Source: CAIKZJ01 sp964626015
GTDB taxonomy: Bacteria; Bacteroidota; Ignavibacteria; Tepidaquicellales; Tepidaquicellaceae
DNA length: 64,000 bases
Direction: 5' to 3'
Assembly (NCBI GenBank): GCA_964626015.1
Contig: CAZVCC010000003.1
Coordinates: 47,887-111,886, forward strand
Part shown: in pieces, positions 7,311 through 16,979 of the stretch
Position numbering within the stretch: position 1 is the first letter of the stretch
Layout of the letters: every line of letters begins with the position of its first letter
Translations under genes and position numbers: made by a program
The notes under the pieces: generated by a model
What the model was told of the DNA's origin: nothing
Seen by the model: the letters and a program-made list of their open reading frames with translations, nothing else
Database searches by the model: none

Positions 7311-7450
7311 AAAGTTACATCCTTCCGTGAAGGTATCGCCTACCTGTCAAGAGAGATAAACCAAAGTGCGTCCATTTCAGGACGCAGCATTGAGCATTAC
7401 TTCTCTTGACTAAAAAATTGGCGATTTTTCACGAAAGAGTGCAGCAGAAC
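7295..7450 (-). ncRNA. Candidate structured small RNA ending in an intrinsic terminator
   Basis: The minus strand can form a nested rod. CGTGAA pairs with TTCACG (7428-7433/7326-7331), ATCGCC with GGCGAT (7420-7425/7335-7340), and GTCAAGAGA with TCTCTTGAC (7402-7410/7346-7354). After a large internal loop, GCGTCC pairs with GGACGC (7380-7385/7368-7373) over a 6-base loop. The rod is followed by a separate hairpin and a T-run (7300-7322, next entry), giving an RNA of roughly 135-150 nt. A TATAAAATATAAG stretch just upstream (about 7463-7475) could be its -10 region. The large symmetric bubble within a long rod recalls 6S RNA in outline only; I do not recognise a named family. No reading frame fills this gap. 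Confidence 0.6.
7300..7322 (-). terminator. Intrinsic terminator
   Basis: On the minus strand GGATGTAAC pairs with GTTGCGTCC (two G-U pairs) over a short TTTAA loop, followed directly by TTTTTATTTT. It would end the candidate small RNA and any read-through from the defence operon upstream. GCGTCC of this stem can alternatively pair with GGACGC inside the rod. Confidence 0.75.
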
Positions 7451-7564
7451 ACTGCGAAAATCTTATATTTTATACCGTAACTTTATATTTCTATATTTTC
7501 TCTGAATTAGATTTTAATTTTTAATTTTCGTAATAATATACTTTAATATTGTTGTTTTTTAAAT

Positions 7565-8476
7565 TCAAATAAATTCCTCTTTGATGATATATCTTTTGTC
7601 TAAATAATCTATCCACTGTATGTAATCATTATCAGGGCAGTGCTTTTGTAAATTTGAAATATAGTTTTCAAATGTTACAGGACAAAACTTATTATCATTC
7701 TTCTTTAAAAGATAAACATATTCTTTACTTACTTCTGAAAAATGAGTATTACCGCTTGGGAAAAAGGTTAAAGAAGTAAAATGTTTAAACTCTTTGCTTT
7801 CTTTTATTAGTATGCTTTCCCCGAGTAATTGATTTCTCCATACTTGCCTGAATTTATCTGTTTTTAAGAGATTAAATGCATCAACGTTGTAAATGCCAGA
7901 TATTTCAGAAATTTTATAATAAGGCGATTCTTCATCCATTATAAATCTTTCTTCTTTTGAACCTTTTTTCAATGGGTATTCATGTTCAGTATATTTTACT
8001 TCAATTCCCAGAATTCCTTTCGTATTATCAATATGGGTGTATTCAATATAAGCATCAAAAGAAGTGTTATCATTTAAATAGTTCTCTTTTGGTGGAGGAG
8101 CATATTCAATTTCAATTTTATTGATAGAATTGATAGTGTTATTTAAAAATTCATTAAACACCTCTTTGCAGAAAATTAAGTTTTGTTTTAGTGGAATAAA
8201 TAAATTAAAAGGAATATGTTCGCTACGAAGCATATCGCAATAAAGTGGTTTTTTAAAAATAGGATATCGCTTCTTTACTTCATCAAATACTGAAAATCCA
8301 TCAAAGAAATTTAATCCTCTTTTTCCATCTTCTTCAGTTAATCTGTTCCCATACATATCATAACCAACTTTTAATATTTCTGCTCTGTATTTAGATTGAT
8401 GTAACCGGGCTCTGCTTCTGAAACCAGTTTTATCAAATATGTCGTCTTTTAAATACAGTTTTCCGATATCACTCAT
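7565..8476 (-). CDS. PD-(D/E)xK nuclease-like protein (PGN_0703 restriction-endonuclease type)
   Basis: The 303-residue protein has a PD-(D/E)xK signature: Asp141 in FDAYIEY and Glu159-Val-Lys161 in GIEVKYTE. The C-terminal half has the pattern VWRNQLLGESIL and LTFFPSGN, as I recall for PGN_0703-family putative restriction endonucleases. It is predicted to be a DNA nuclease. Its start overlaps the end of the OLD-like gene by 8 bp, so the two are translationally coupled and probably act together. It is the last gene of the long minus-strand defence operon. Substrate specificity cannot be read from the sequence. Confidence 0.75.
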   Translation of the reverse strand: MSDIGKLYLKDDIFDKTGFRSRARLHQSKYRAEILKVGYDMYGNRLTEEDGKRGLNFFDGFSVFDEVKKRYPIFKKPLYCDMLRSEHIPFNLFIPLKQNLIFCKEVFNEFLNNTINSINKIEIEYAPPPKENYLNDNTSFDAYIEYTHIDNTKGILGIEVKYTEHEYPLKKGSKEERFIMDEESPYYKISEISGIYNVDAFNLLKTDKFRQVWRNQLLGESILIKESKEFKHFTSLTFFPSGNTHFSEVSKEYVYLLKKNDNKFCPVTFENYISNLQKHCPDNDYIQWIDYLDKRYIIKEEFI

Positions 8477-10142
8477 TATTTGTAATCCAATTTATTATAG
8501 GTTTAATAAAATCTGGAATAGTAATATCAGTATCTAAAGCAAATAATCTTCCCTTTACTGCTTTACTTACTTTCTCATATTTTTGACAATAAGTTTGGTA
8601 ATTACTATCACCCCAAAATGTTTTAAGTTCTTGCTCATAATTTTTGTCAAAACTCCAGACTTTAACACCTTTTTTAGAATAACTGTTTAATACTTTATTG
8701 TATTCTTTTTCTTCGTCTCTTTTATTCTGAAAATCAGAACTATCAACATCAAATACGATTCCAACCGGGATATTAAATGATACAGCAAGTTCAACAAAAT
8801 CAATAATATTCCTTTTTCCCCCAACTTCAACTATACTTGAACCAACATTATCTATATTAAGATTCATTCTTTTTGCATATTCCGGAAAAGCAAGTTTCTC
8901 TGTATCTCCTTCTACAATTAATATTTTTTGTGCAAAGAATAATTCGTTTCTTTCTGGGTCAAGTTCTTTTCTGAATTTATCTTTCAATCGTTGCTCTGGC
9001 TTCAATGTTGACTGAGTGATTTTTGTTCCGTTTTCATCTTTCCGAACTATTCTGATTTCTTCAAATTCTGGGATTGTGATGAAATTAGGAGAATGCGTAA
9101 CATAAATAACTTGATTCGTTTCACCAATTTTTCTAATGGTATTATATAAAGACCGCTGCATTTGTGGATGTAAAAACATTTCGGGTTCTTCAATCAGAAA
9201 AATCGCACCGTTTTTCTTGCGTTCTTCAAATGCTTTCAGAATAGAAATTACAATGGCATTTTGGAATCCCGCACCAAGTTCTGTAGCATTTATTTCAAAT
9301 CCGTGTTCATTTACCCATATTTCAAGAGATTTGTAAAATTCTAAAGAATCAAAAGGATTAAAGTATATATCTAATTTGTCTGTGTCTGTATCTGGATTAA
9401 ATCCGAGTTGCTTAAGTGCATTTTCTTTTAAACTTTTTTCAAGTGCAATAAATTCTTCTGTTCTTAATGTCTTAATTGCTTCTTTTATACAATCATTAAA
9501 TCTGTTTTTTCTAATTTCTGTAGATGAAGTTCCATCTGGATTTTGAACTTCAATAGTGTTTTTATCATCAAGAAAATCGTAATTAATATCATTCAATAAA
9601 GAGCCGAGTAAAGAATTCCTTGCACCCGGTAGTTGATTTTTAAGATTTCGGTCTGTTCCAATATAAATCAACGGGATATTTTCTTGCATTTCTTGAGGAA
9701 TGGTTGTTAATGGTCTATAATTATTTTTAACACCCTTTTTAGGTTTTTCCATAAGAACTTGAACAAGGTTATCTTCAACGGTTAAACATTTTTTATCTAA
9801 TCTTCTTTGTCCTTTATATACTCCGATTTTATACCTTGTATAAGTATAAGTTATTTTTGGTATTGAACTTGGGGGGGTATCTTTGAATGCATAATATAAG
9901 TATGGTTCAACAAATTCAATTTCAATATTTATATCTCTATCATATTCCTTCATATATACATCTTCTTCTGTAAAATTATTTACAGTTACCCAATCTCGTC
10001 CAAGAACTTTATAAAGTGCATTTAATATATTACTTTTTCCAGAATTGTTAGGACCTATTAGTGCAGTAATTTGGGGCAATTCAATATCTATTGTATCTTT
10101 AATAGACCTGAAATTTGTAATTTTGATTTTTTTAATTTTCAA
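8469..10142 (-). CDS. OLD-family ATPase/TOPRIM nuclease
   Basis: This 557-residue protein has an N-terminal ABC/SMC-type ATPase with a Walker A motif GPNNSGKS at 30-37 and a Walker B region FLIEEPEMFLHP near 315. A C-terminal TOPRIM domain begins at ILIVEGDTEK (about 412), with a further acidic motif FDVDSSDF. This is the architecture of OLD (overcoming lysogenization defect) nucleases, including GajA of Gabija. No UvrD-like GajB follows; instead an ExK nuclease overlaps its end by 8 bp. It is predicted to be an ATP-regulated DNA nuclease for phage defence. The gap to the upstream GmrSD-like gene is about 80 bp. Confidence 0.88.
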   Translation of the reverse strand: MKIKKIKITNFRSIKDTIDIELPQITALIGPNNSGKSNILNALYKVLGRDWVTVNNFTEEDVYMKEYDRDINIEIEFVEPYLYYAFKDTPPSSIPKITYTYTRYKIGVYKGQRRLDKKCLTVEDNLVQVLMEKPKKGVKNNYRPLTTIPQEMQENIPLIYIGTDRNLKNQLPGARNSLLGSLLNDINYDFLDDKNTIEVQNPDGTSSTEIRKNRFNDCIKEAIKTLRTEEFIALEKSLKENALKQLGFNPDTDTDKLDIYFNPFDSLEFYKSLEIWVNEHGFEINATELGAGFQNAIVISILKAFEERKKNGAIFLIEEPEMFLHPQMQRSLYNTIRKIGETNQVIYVTHSPNFITIPEFEEIRIVRKDENGTKITQSTLKPEQRLKDKFRKELDPERNELFFAQKILIVEGDTEKLAFPEYAKRMNLNIDNVGSSIVEVGGKRNIIDFVELAVSFNIPVGIVFDVDSSDFQNKRDEEKEYNKVLNSYSKKGVKVWSFDKNYEQELKTFWGDSNYQTYCQKYEKVSKAVKGRLFALDTDITIPDFIKPIINWITNNE

Positions 10143-10224
10143 AATAAATCCCTTTTAATAAATTTAAAAATACTTCTTGCTTTATAGCATGAAATGTTCT
10201 TATTAACTTTATTTGAAATTCTCG

Positions 10225-11976
10225 TTACTTTAATTTTTCTTTAGTGTCTATTACTTCAAAATTATCTTCCCCAATTTTTTGTTTTAATACTTCAATCACA
10301 TTATCAATACGTTTTTCAATAAATAAATCAAGAGCATTTTCAGGCATTTCTTCTGCAGAAGCCCAATCTAATAACTCGCTTGTTAATAAATGAGTGTCTA
10401 AAATATCACGGAATTCTTGCGTATTATAATCGTTTATATACTTAATTGGATTTTTATTACTGATTTCTAAATTTGTGATTTGGGTTAAATATGCTATATT
10501 CATCAAACTGTTTGAATTTAATTGATTTCTACCCGGATTTTTCTCAATAAAATCCGATGGAAAAATATGGTGTAAGTTAGGTTTGTCTGTTAACATATAA
10601 TATACATCACTTATCACGCTTCTTTGTGGTAACTTCCAGTCTCTGGGGTCTTGATTTGCATATAACGAAAGTATTGCCCTTGATAAACGCCCTTTTGAAC
10701 TATATGAAGATTGCCTTAAATCATTTTTATCTATTAAAAATCTTCCCAATTCGGTATTATTTTTTTCTTTTTGGCTTTTAAGCAATTCAATATGGTTTTT
10801 TAGGTCTGTAGTATTTTTAAATAAATCATCTTTGTGAAAACTATAAAACCAAAAATATTTTAAAAGAAAATTATAGTTAAAATTCTTGTTCTTATAAAAG
10901 TATGTAACCAAAGACAAATAATAATATCCGTATGGTATTAATTGAGGACCTTTAATTTTCAAATGGTTTTCAAAAAAATCAAAGGTTTTATTAATTGCGA
11001 TTTTGGACTCTTCCCATATACTTTCAATTTCTTCTGCTTTAACTTCATTTAAATAATTTTTTGTTATATTATAGACTTTTGTATTTGGCAAATTTACCAT
11101 AATAACACTTGATAGCATTTGCAATATTGTTAAGTCATCAATCAATTTAAAATTACCATTAAGGGTTTTCCTGTATTCATCAATTAATTCTCTTAAGTAA
11201 AATGGGTTTTGATTTTTAGTTTTAGGTCTGTATGTTTTTGCAACAACGATATCAAACAAGTCAAGTGGTTTACCTTCTTGATTTATTCGTTCAAATATTT
11301 GACACACTTGATTGACCTGTATATCTTTTAACTCTATTAATGAAACTTTGTAATTATCAAGAACTTGTTTTATATCCCATAAATTTTCCATTATTTCATG
11401 TTCAAAGCCATAATGTTCTTGAATTATTTGGGCGACTTTCTTAAAGTTTTCCTTAATGTCTTTAAGTTTTACTATTAATCCTTTTTCAAAATTTTCTTTG
11501 TTTGCTGAATTTGATTTCTTTCCGTTTTTATCATTTATCTCATCCCAAAATAAGAACCTGTTTTTAAAATTTGATTCGTCATTTTCACCATTATCTAATA
11601 CAGTCAAATCAAAATATAAAGTAGGATTAAAATCTTCTTTCCCTTCAATTTTTCCACCATAAAGTGAAGTTAAAAGCGCATTAGTCCTTTGCTGACCATC
11701 CAGAATATATTGATATTCGGTTCTACTTAAATCTTCATCTGATATAGTAAAGCCAAATATATTTCTATGGTTGTGCAATTTAATTGTTGTTTTCCATATA
11801 AGAATACTTCCTATTGGATAAAATTTATATATACTGTCCCATAATTTCTTAACGTTTTGTTCATTCCACACTACTTCTCTCTGAAAAGTCGGGATTTGGT
11901 AATTCTTGTTAATAAGTTCTTCCAAATATGTGAAGATACCTTTTGAGTCGGGTTTTATTCTGTCTACATAATCCAT
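10225..11976 (-). CDS. DUF262/HNH (GmrSD-like) protein
   Basis: The 583-residue protein begins with a DUF262 (ParB-like NTPase) domain: QIPTFQREVVW near 27-37 and the diagnostic DGQQR at 93-97. Its C-terminal part has an HHIFP motif followed by NSNSLMNIAYLT, the HNH-type DUF1524-like nuclease region. Single-chain GmrSD-type enzymes are type IV restriction systems that cut DNA with modified bases such as glucosylated hydroxymethylcytosine. Placed inside a type I R-M operon, it would complement the methylation-sensitive restriction of HsdR by targeting modified phage DNA. It starts 18 bp after the YgjP-like gene. Confidence 0.82.
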   Translation of the reverse strand: MDYVDRIKPDSKGIFTYLEELINKNYQIPTFQREVVWNEQNVKKLWDSIYKFYPIGSILIWKTTIKLHNHRNIFGFTISDEDLSRTEYQYILDGQQRTNALLTSLYGGKIEGKEDFNPTLYFDLTVLDNGENDESNFKNRFLFWDEINDKNGKKSNSANKENFEKGLIVKLKDIKENFKKVAQIIQEHYGFEHEIMENLWDIKQVLDNYKVSLIELKDIQVNQVCQIFERINQEGKPLDLFDIVVAKTYRPKTKNQNPFYLRELIDEYRKTLNGNFKLIDDLTILQMLSSVIMVNLPNTKVYNITKNYLNEVKAEEIESIWEESKIAINKTFDFFENHLKIKGPQLIPYGYYYLSLVTYFYKNKNFNYNFLLKYFWFYSFHKDDLFKNTTDLKNHIELLKSQKEKNNTELGRFLIDKNDLRQSSYSSKGRLSRAILSLYANQDPRDWKLPQRSVISDVYYMLTDKPNLHHIFPSDFIEKNPGRNQLNSNSLMNIAYLTQITNLEISNKNPIKYINDYNTQEFRDILDTHLLTSELLDWASAEEMPENALDLFIEKRIDNVIEVLKQKIGEDNFEVIDTKEKLK

Positions 11977-11993
11977 ATTCTTAATTTTTATTT

Positions 11994-12662
11994 TTAATAA
12001 AACAACCCCCCGCCATACTGCTTAAGCCATTTGTTTGCTTCTTTGTAATCGGGATTAACCAATGACAAGCGAAGCCAGTATTCTTTGGAGTGGTTCATTA
12101 CTTCAAGATGTATTAATTCGTGAAAAATCAAATAATCTATTACAAACAAAGGTGTCATTATCAAACGCCAGTTAAAGGATAAATTCTTTTTGCTTGAACA
12201 ATTCCCCCATTTTGTTTTCTGGTTTCTTATAAAAATCCTGTTATACTTGAATCTTCCCGATTTATTAATTTCCTGCAATCTTTTTAATATGAAATTTTTT
12301 GCTTCTGTCTTTTGCCAACTCACCAACACATTTTTATCAGAAAATTTTAAACCTGAACTTATTTCCAACTTCTTATCATCAATTCTTACGGCTTTTCCTA
12401 ATTCCTGTTTGTATATAAATTTATACTTTCTTCCAAGATATAATATCTCGTTCTTTTCCATCTTAAAATATCTGCTTTTCATATTATCAAAATATCTTTG
12501 CTTTTCTTTAATCCATTCAGAACGCTTTTCAATTATTTTATTCAGTTCAGATATAGGATATTTCATCGGAATAATTATTTTTACATTTTTATCCCTGTTG
12601 ATATTTATGCGTATATGCTTAACTTTCCGCCTAATAATATTGTATTCTTTTAAAAAGTCCAT
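11994..12662 (-). CDS. YgjP-like (DUF45/WLM-type) zinc metallopeptidase
   Basis: The 222-residue protein contains HELIHLEVMNHS near residue 185, the HExxH-type zinc site followed by a third histidine, and the RNQKTKWGNCS motif typical of YgjP/DUF45 proteins. Members of this family are recurrently encoded next to type I restriction subunits. Their role there is unproven; proteolytic control of the restriction enzyme is a reasonable guess. Its ATG overlaps the hsdR stop in TAATG, so it is translationally coupled to hsdR. Confidence 0.85.
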   Translation of the reverse strand: MDFLKEYNIIRRKVKHIRININRDKNVKIIIPMKYPISELNKIIEKRSEWIKEKQRYFDNMKSRYFKMEKNEILYLGRKYKFIYKQELGKAVRIDDKKLEISSGLKFSDKNVLVSWQKTEAKNFILKRLQEINKSGRFKYNRIFIRNQKTKWGNCSSKKNLSFNWRLIMTPLFVIDYLIFHELIHLEVMNHSKEYWLRLSLVNPDYKEANKWLKQYGGGLFY

Positions 12663-15600
12663 TATAAACTGTAATGCTGTATTATCCTTGCCTTAATGTT
12701 TTCTACTAAATTATGATTGTCAATAATATTTATTTCTGCGAATTCATCCTTATAAGCAGTAAGTTCAATTTCCAACTCAATAAACCTGTCTGCCTTATCG
12801 GATTCGCTCCATCCGTAATATCTCTTGCCACAAATTCTATCCGTTAATTCAATAGCAAATTGCTTTATCAGGTTATCATCTTTAAAGTCCGGTATAGCAT
12901 TTTTGATTTCCTGATATATTGAAAAACTTCCTTTATCTTCAAAACCCAATCTTTTCGGCAAACTTTCTACTTCGTCAAGGTCTTTATATAATTTTTCAAG
13001 TTCTGTTAAAACGTCTTCAATCGCTTTTGACTTTTCTCTTTTCTGTTTAATGAGTTCTTCCAATCTTTTGTAAAGTTCTACATAAATCGGGTTTGTCTGT
13101 TCATTAATTTTAATAACTGTTTCAATATCCCTGATTATTTTTTCTGCTTTATCATCTGGGCTTAAATTTGTCCCTGCTAAATTATCAATATAATCCTTAT
13201 CAATTTTCACTTCTGGGATATACTTTTTGAAATCCAAAACCTTGATACTGTCTTTTAAAAGTTCTTTTGTCTTTTGTGCATAAAATTCCGCGTCAAATCC
13301 CAACCTTTTATATTCGGATAAATAAATCTCATAAATTGTGATAAGCCATTTATATTGGTTTCTGTATTGAACAAGAAAGGCATTTGGTGAAATCGCTTCG
13401 TAAAATTGAACTACGTTTCTGAAATTCTTTTCAAATTCAGTTTGGTCTATTTCCCCAAGTGTTCTTACAATTGCTATCGTGCATTCATAACTATCTTCAA
13501 GTTTAATTTCATTGAACGGCTCAAATGCCTTTGCCATAATATCCGGGAAAGTTTTTATTAATTCATCTATGTTTCTGATTGATTCTATTTCTTTCGGGTC
13601 ATATTGAAGTGCTTCGTTTAAATCCTGAAACACACCTACATAATCAACAACCCTGCCGAATTGCTTTGATACATCTTCAATATCATAAGGTCTGTTTGTT
13701 CTTGCAATCGCTTGTAAAAGATTGTGATTTCGCAACGGACTATCTAAATACATTGTTTGTTCAATCGGTGCATCAAATCCAGTAAGTAGCATATTGCAGA
13801 CTATAAGAATTTTAAGATTATTTCCTTTCTTTATTTCTTCTTCAGTAATTCTTTTTTTGAACCTTTTAATAAGTTTTTTCAATTCTCCGTCTTCAAGATA
13901 AAAATCCCTGAATAAATTATGTCTTTCTTCCGGTTCGTTCTGGTTTTTTGAAAAAACGATTGCAAGTTCATTTTCATTAAAATATTTCCGCAATTCTTTG
14001 TAATACATTACGCAAGTTTCTTTATCCACCGCTACGACCTGTGCTTTAAAACCATTCGGTGCAACTTGTTCCTTAAAATCATTTGCTATGTTTTCTGCTA
14101 TTATTTGTATTCTTTCCGGTTTCTTTATCATTTCCTTCCATGGTTTCACTTTCCTTTCAACTGCTCGCTTCTGTTCTTCGTTTAAATCTTCTGTGATTTC
14201 TTCGTATCCCTTTTTCAGTTTTTCCCTATCAAGTTGATACTTTGCTATTCCAGCCGAATACCTTATTTCCACTGTCGCACCATCTTCAATGGAATCCTGT
14301 ATTCCATATTTATCAAGGAATATTTCAACTTTATCACCTCTGTCTGCTCCGAATTCTTGATGGGTTTTCAGTATTGGTGTTCCTGTAAATGCAAACCTGA
14401 AAGCATTTGGAAATACTTTTTTAAGTTCGGATTGATAGTCTCCGTATTCCGTTCTGTGTGCTTCGTCAATCAATACAATTACATTATCTCTGTTATCTTC
14501 AATTTCACCTAAATCAGAAAATTTCTGAACAGTCGTAATTATCACCTCAGATGCTTTATCTGTAATTTTCTGCTTCAACTGATTTATGTTCATCGGTTTG
14601 AAGGTATTCGGAAAATCACAATCGTCAAATGTCCCGCCTATCTGTGTTCTTAAATCTTTTCTGTCAACGACAATATAAACTGCAGGGTCTTTTAAATCAG
14701 GATGATTTCTTAATTTATATGCTGTATAAAGCATTGTTAAACTCTTTCCTGAACCCTGTGTATGCCAGATTATTCCCTGTTTATCTTCTGCTGTGCCATT
14801 TAATGTATTAATAACCCTGACCAATATTTTATTTGCTGCTCTGACTTGCTGATATCTGGCAACTTTCTTTATCACTCCGCTTTCCTGTGTCTGTTCAAAT
14901 ACTATAAAGTTTTTCAATATGTCCAGAACTCTTGCGGGTTGAAGCAGTCCGCAGATGGATTGCTTCATTCTTTCATATTCCGGGATTTCAAGATAACTCA
15001 TTTGCGCAGTTTCTCTTACTTCCCAGTTTTTATTTTTCTGAACGATTTCAAGTGCTTCTTGCGTAAGCGATAAATCTTTCCATTCAAAAAAGTAAGAGGA
15101 AGATACACCCGGAATTCCGTATTTTGCTATCATTCCATTACAAGCAACTCCAAAAAGATTGCAGATAAATAATTTCGGTGCTTCATCACAGTATCTTTTG
15201 AATTGATTTACCCCATCCAGCCAGTTCACATTCTTCTTTGCCCTTTGCTTTGCTTCTATAGTAATCAGAGGAATTCCGTTTACCAAAAGAACTATATCCG
15301 GTTTCACAACTTTATTCCCGTGAACCCAATACTGTCTTGTTGCTATTAAATCATTATTATTAATATTTTCAAAATCAATCAAGATGATTGTTCTGTCCAC
15401 ATGATTTAATGTTATATTCACACCTTTGCATAATAAATCAAGTATCAATTCATTGGCAACAATTTGATTCGGATTTCTGAAATGTGCTATGAAAATATTA
15501 TAAACGCTTTTGGCTTCTTCAAGTGTTATGTTATTTAATTCCGATATTTTATTAAGGAATATATCATCAATGATGGGATTGGAAAGAGGTCTGTTGTAAA

Positions 15601-15697
15601 TTTTTAAATCGTCAGGGGTTTTACCTTCCCACCCCAAATCAGTCAGCCATTTATATACAGGTATTTCAACTCCTGATTTTTCACTTAAAGTTGACAT
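12662..15697 (-). CDS. hsdR: Type I restriction enzyme, R (motor/nuclease) subunit
   Basis: The 1011-residue protein has an N-terminal nuclease domain with a PD-(D/E)xK site (Asp134 in KPDIVLL, Glu148-Ala-Lys150 in ITIEAK). A superfamily 2 helicase motor follows, with Walker A TQGSGKS (about 313-319), a DEAH box in LIDEAHRTEYG and TGTPI. The C-terminal helical region contacts the methyltransferase core. The length is normal for the family. It translocates and cuts unmethylated DNA in complex with HsdM and HsdS. It starts 1 bp after the hsdS stop, and its own stop is fused to the start of the YgjP-like gene, so the operon is tightly coupled. All key motifs look intact. Confidence 0.96.
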   Translation of the reverse strand: MSTLSEKSGVEIPVYKWLTDLGWEGKTPDDLKIYNRPLSNPIIDDIFLNKISELNNITLEEAKSVYNIFIAHFRNPNQIVANELILDLLCKGVNITLNHVDRTIILIDFENINNNDLIATRQYWVHGNKVVKPDIVLLVNGIPLITIEAKQRAKKNVNWLDGVNQFKRYCDEAPKLFICNLFGVACNGMIAKYGIPGVSSSYFFEWKDLSLTQEALEIVQKNKNWEVRETAQMSYLEIPEYERMKQSICGLLQPARVLDILKNFIVFEQTQESGVIKKVARYQQVRAANKILVRVINTLNGTAEDKQGIIWHTQGSGKSLTMLYTAYKLRNHPDLKDPAVYIVVDRKDLRTQIGGTFDDCDFPNTFKPMNINQLKQKITDKASEVIITTVQKFSDLGEIEDNRDNVIVLIDEAHRTEYGDYQSELKKVFPNAFRFAFTGTPILKTHQEFGADRGDKVEIFLDKYGIQDSIEDGATVEIRYSAGIAKYQLDREKLKKGYEEITEDLNEEQKRAVERKVKPWKEMIKKPERIQIIAENIANDFKEQVAPNGFKAQVVAVDKETCVMYYKELRKYFNENELAIVFSKNQNEPEERHNLFRDFYLEDGELKKLIKRFKKRITEEEIKKGNNLKILIVCNMLLTGFDAPIEQTMYLDSPLRNHNLLQAIARTNRPYDIEDVSKQFGRVVDYVGVFQDLNEALQYDPKEIESIRNIDELIKTFPDIMAKAFEPFNEIKLEDSYECTIAIVRTLGEIDQTEFEKNFRNVVQFYEAISPNAFLVQYRNQYKWLITIYEIYLSEYKRLGFDAEFYAQKTKELLKDSIKVLDFKKYIPEVKIDKDYIDNLAGTNLSPDDKAEKIIRDIETVIKINEQTNPIYVELYKRLEELIKQKREKSKAIEDVLTELEKLYKDLDEVESLPKRLGFEDKGSFSIYQEIKNAIPDFKDDNLIKQFAIELTDRICGKRYYGWSESDKADRFIELEIELTAYKDEFAEINIIDNHNLVENIKARIIQHYSL

Positions 15698-15698
15698 A

Positions 15699-16979
15699 TT
15701 AATTTGGTTTAATTTTCACTTTTCCTGTTAATAAGTTTTGGAGCAGTGATTTCTTTAGAATATTTAATATATTTATTTTGCTTTTTCTTTTTTCTATTTC
15801 AGATTGAACATTATCTAATTGATTTACGATTTCTTTTTGTTCTTCAATATCGCAAGGAATAGCAACTTTAATTTTCTTTTTAAAAGCACTTAAAGGGACT
15901 CTTTGTCTGCCAGTTGTTCCCTCCATAAGAGATACTGCTCTTGAATGAATTGGATTTGATGAGAGCAAATAATAAAGATATTTAAAATATATTTTTTCTG
16001 AAGCCCTTATGACAATAAATTCTGTTGAACCAAATCCAATTTCTGAATTAATGTTTTGTGCAATAGCAATTTTTCCGTTTTCAAGACAAGGTGTGATTTT
16101 CGCAATCAGAATATCATTATTAATAAATCTTGAAAAACTACCGTCGTTTATAATTCTTCTGCTAATATTCTTTATTCCAGAATAATTTTCACCTACTCCA
16201 TCCATATCAATAAAGTCATATTCTTTATTCTTTATGAATTTTATTTGAGGATTTAATTCTCCTAAACCTTGAGGTCCAAAACCATAAGTTTTCCAGTTTT
16301 TTGGGATTTTAATATAATCAGTTTTGTCAAATTCATCTTCCTTTCTCAAAGTGCCATCCGGTTTCAATTTCCCTGTCAGTAAATTCTGCATCAATGATTT
16401 ACGAAGTCGTTCCGCTTTTTCAATAGAGTTTTGTATAGCAACAATTAAATAATCCACGGCTGTTAGTATTTCAGTAATATGTTTCTGGATTTCAATATCT
16501 TCCGGGAATGACATTTTTAATTTTTTGAAATACCTTGTATTAAAATTCCCTAATCCTGTTGTCCCTTCTGAAGTTGTGGAAATTTTTCTTTGAATAATTT
16601 CACTTGACATCCACCTAAAAAAATATTCAGGTAATACACCAGATATATCTTTCGGTTTAAATCCAACCAAAAAAGAAGCAAACAGATATTCAGTATCTTC
16701 ATCTATATAGACACAATTTCCAATTCTATTTCTGTTACCATTTGAGCCGACAGCAATAGTCCATCCTTTTGTAACCTTTTTTTCTTCTTTATCTTTTTCC
16801 GAAACATTATTCAAGTATAATTTATAGGTCTTGTCAAGAGTTTTTTGAATATTTGTCACTGTTAATACTCTAACAGAGTTTTCTTTTGGAGAATTAGTTT
16901 CTTGGTCTGACGACCAAGTGTAACCTGATTTCATTTCAATGATATTACCAACTCTTTTATCAGTAAAATTATAATTCAT
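15699..16979 (-). CDS. hsdS: Type I restriction enzyme, S (specificity) subunit
   Basis: The 426-residue protein has two target-recognition domains, each followed by a conserved helical repeat. The repeats read KSLMQNLLTGKLKPDG (about 200) and KSLLQNLLTGKVKIKP at the C-terminus. Each target-recognition domain should read one half of a bipartite DNA site; the site itself cannot be predicted from the sequence. Its start overlaps the hsdM end by 11 bp. No second, silent hsdS copy or inverted repeat for shuffling was found nearby. Confidence 0.95.
   Translation of the reverse strand: MNYNFTDKRVGNIIEMKSGYTWSSDQETNSPKENSVRVLTVTNIQKTLDKTYKLYLNNVSEKDKEEKKVTKGWTIAVGSNGNRNRIGNCVYIDEDTEYLFASFLVGFKPKDISGVLPEYFFRWMSSEIIQRKISTTSEGTTGLGNFNTRYFKKLKMSFPEDIEIQKHITEILTAVDYLIVAIQNSIEKAERLRKSLMQNLLTGKLKPDGTLRKEDEFDKTDYIKIPKNWKTYGFGPQGLGELNPQIKFIKNKEYDFIDMDGVGENYSGIKNISRRIINDGSFSRFINNDILIAKITPCLENGKIAIAQNINSEIGFGSTEFIVIRASEKIYFKYLYYLLSSNPIHSRAVSLMEGTTGRQRVPLSAFKKKIKVAIPCDIEEQKEIVNQLDNVQSEIEKRKSKINILNILKKSLLQNLLTGKVKIKPN

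Noticed and set aside
7295..7450. Retron msr-msd RNA
   Set aside because: No reverse transcriptase is encoded nearby and the RNA ends in an ordinary intrinsic terminator.
8469..10142. Gabija system
   Set aside because: The OLD protein resembles GajA, but no UvrD-type GajB helicase is adjacent; the partner is an ExK nuclease instead.
15699..16979. Phase-variable hsdS locus
   Set aside because: Only one hsdS gene and no inverted partial copies or local invertase were seen.
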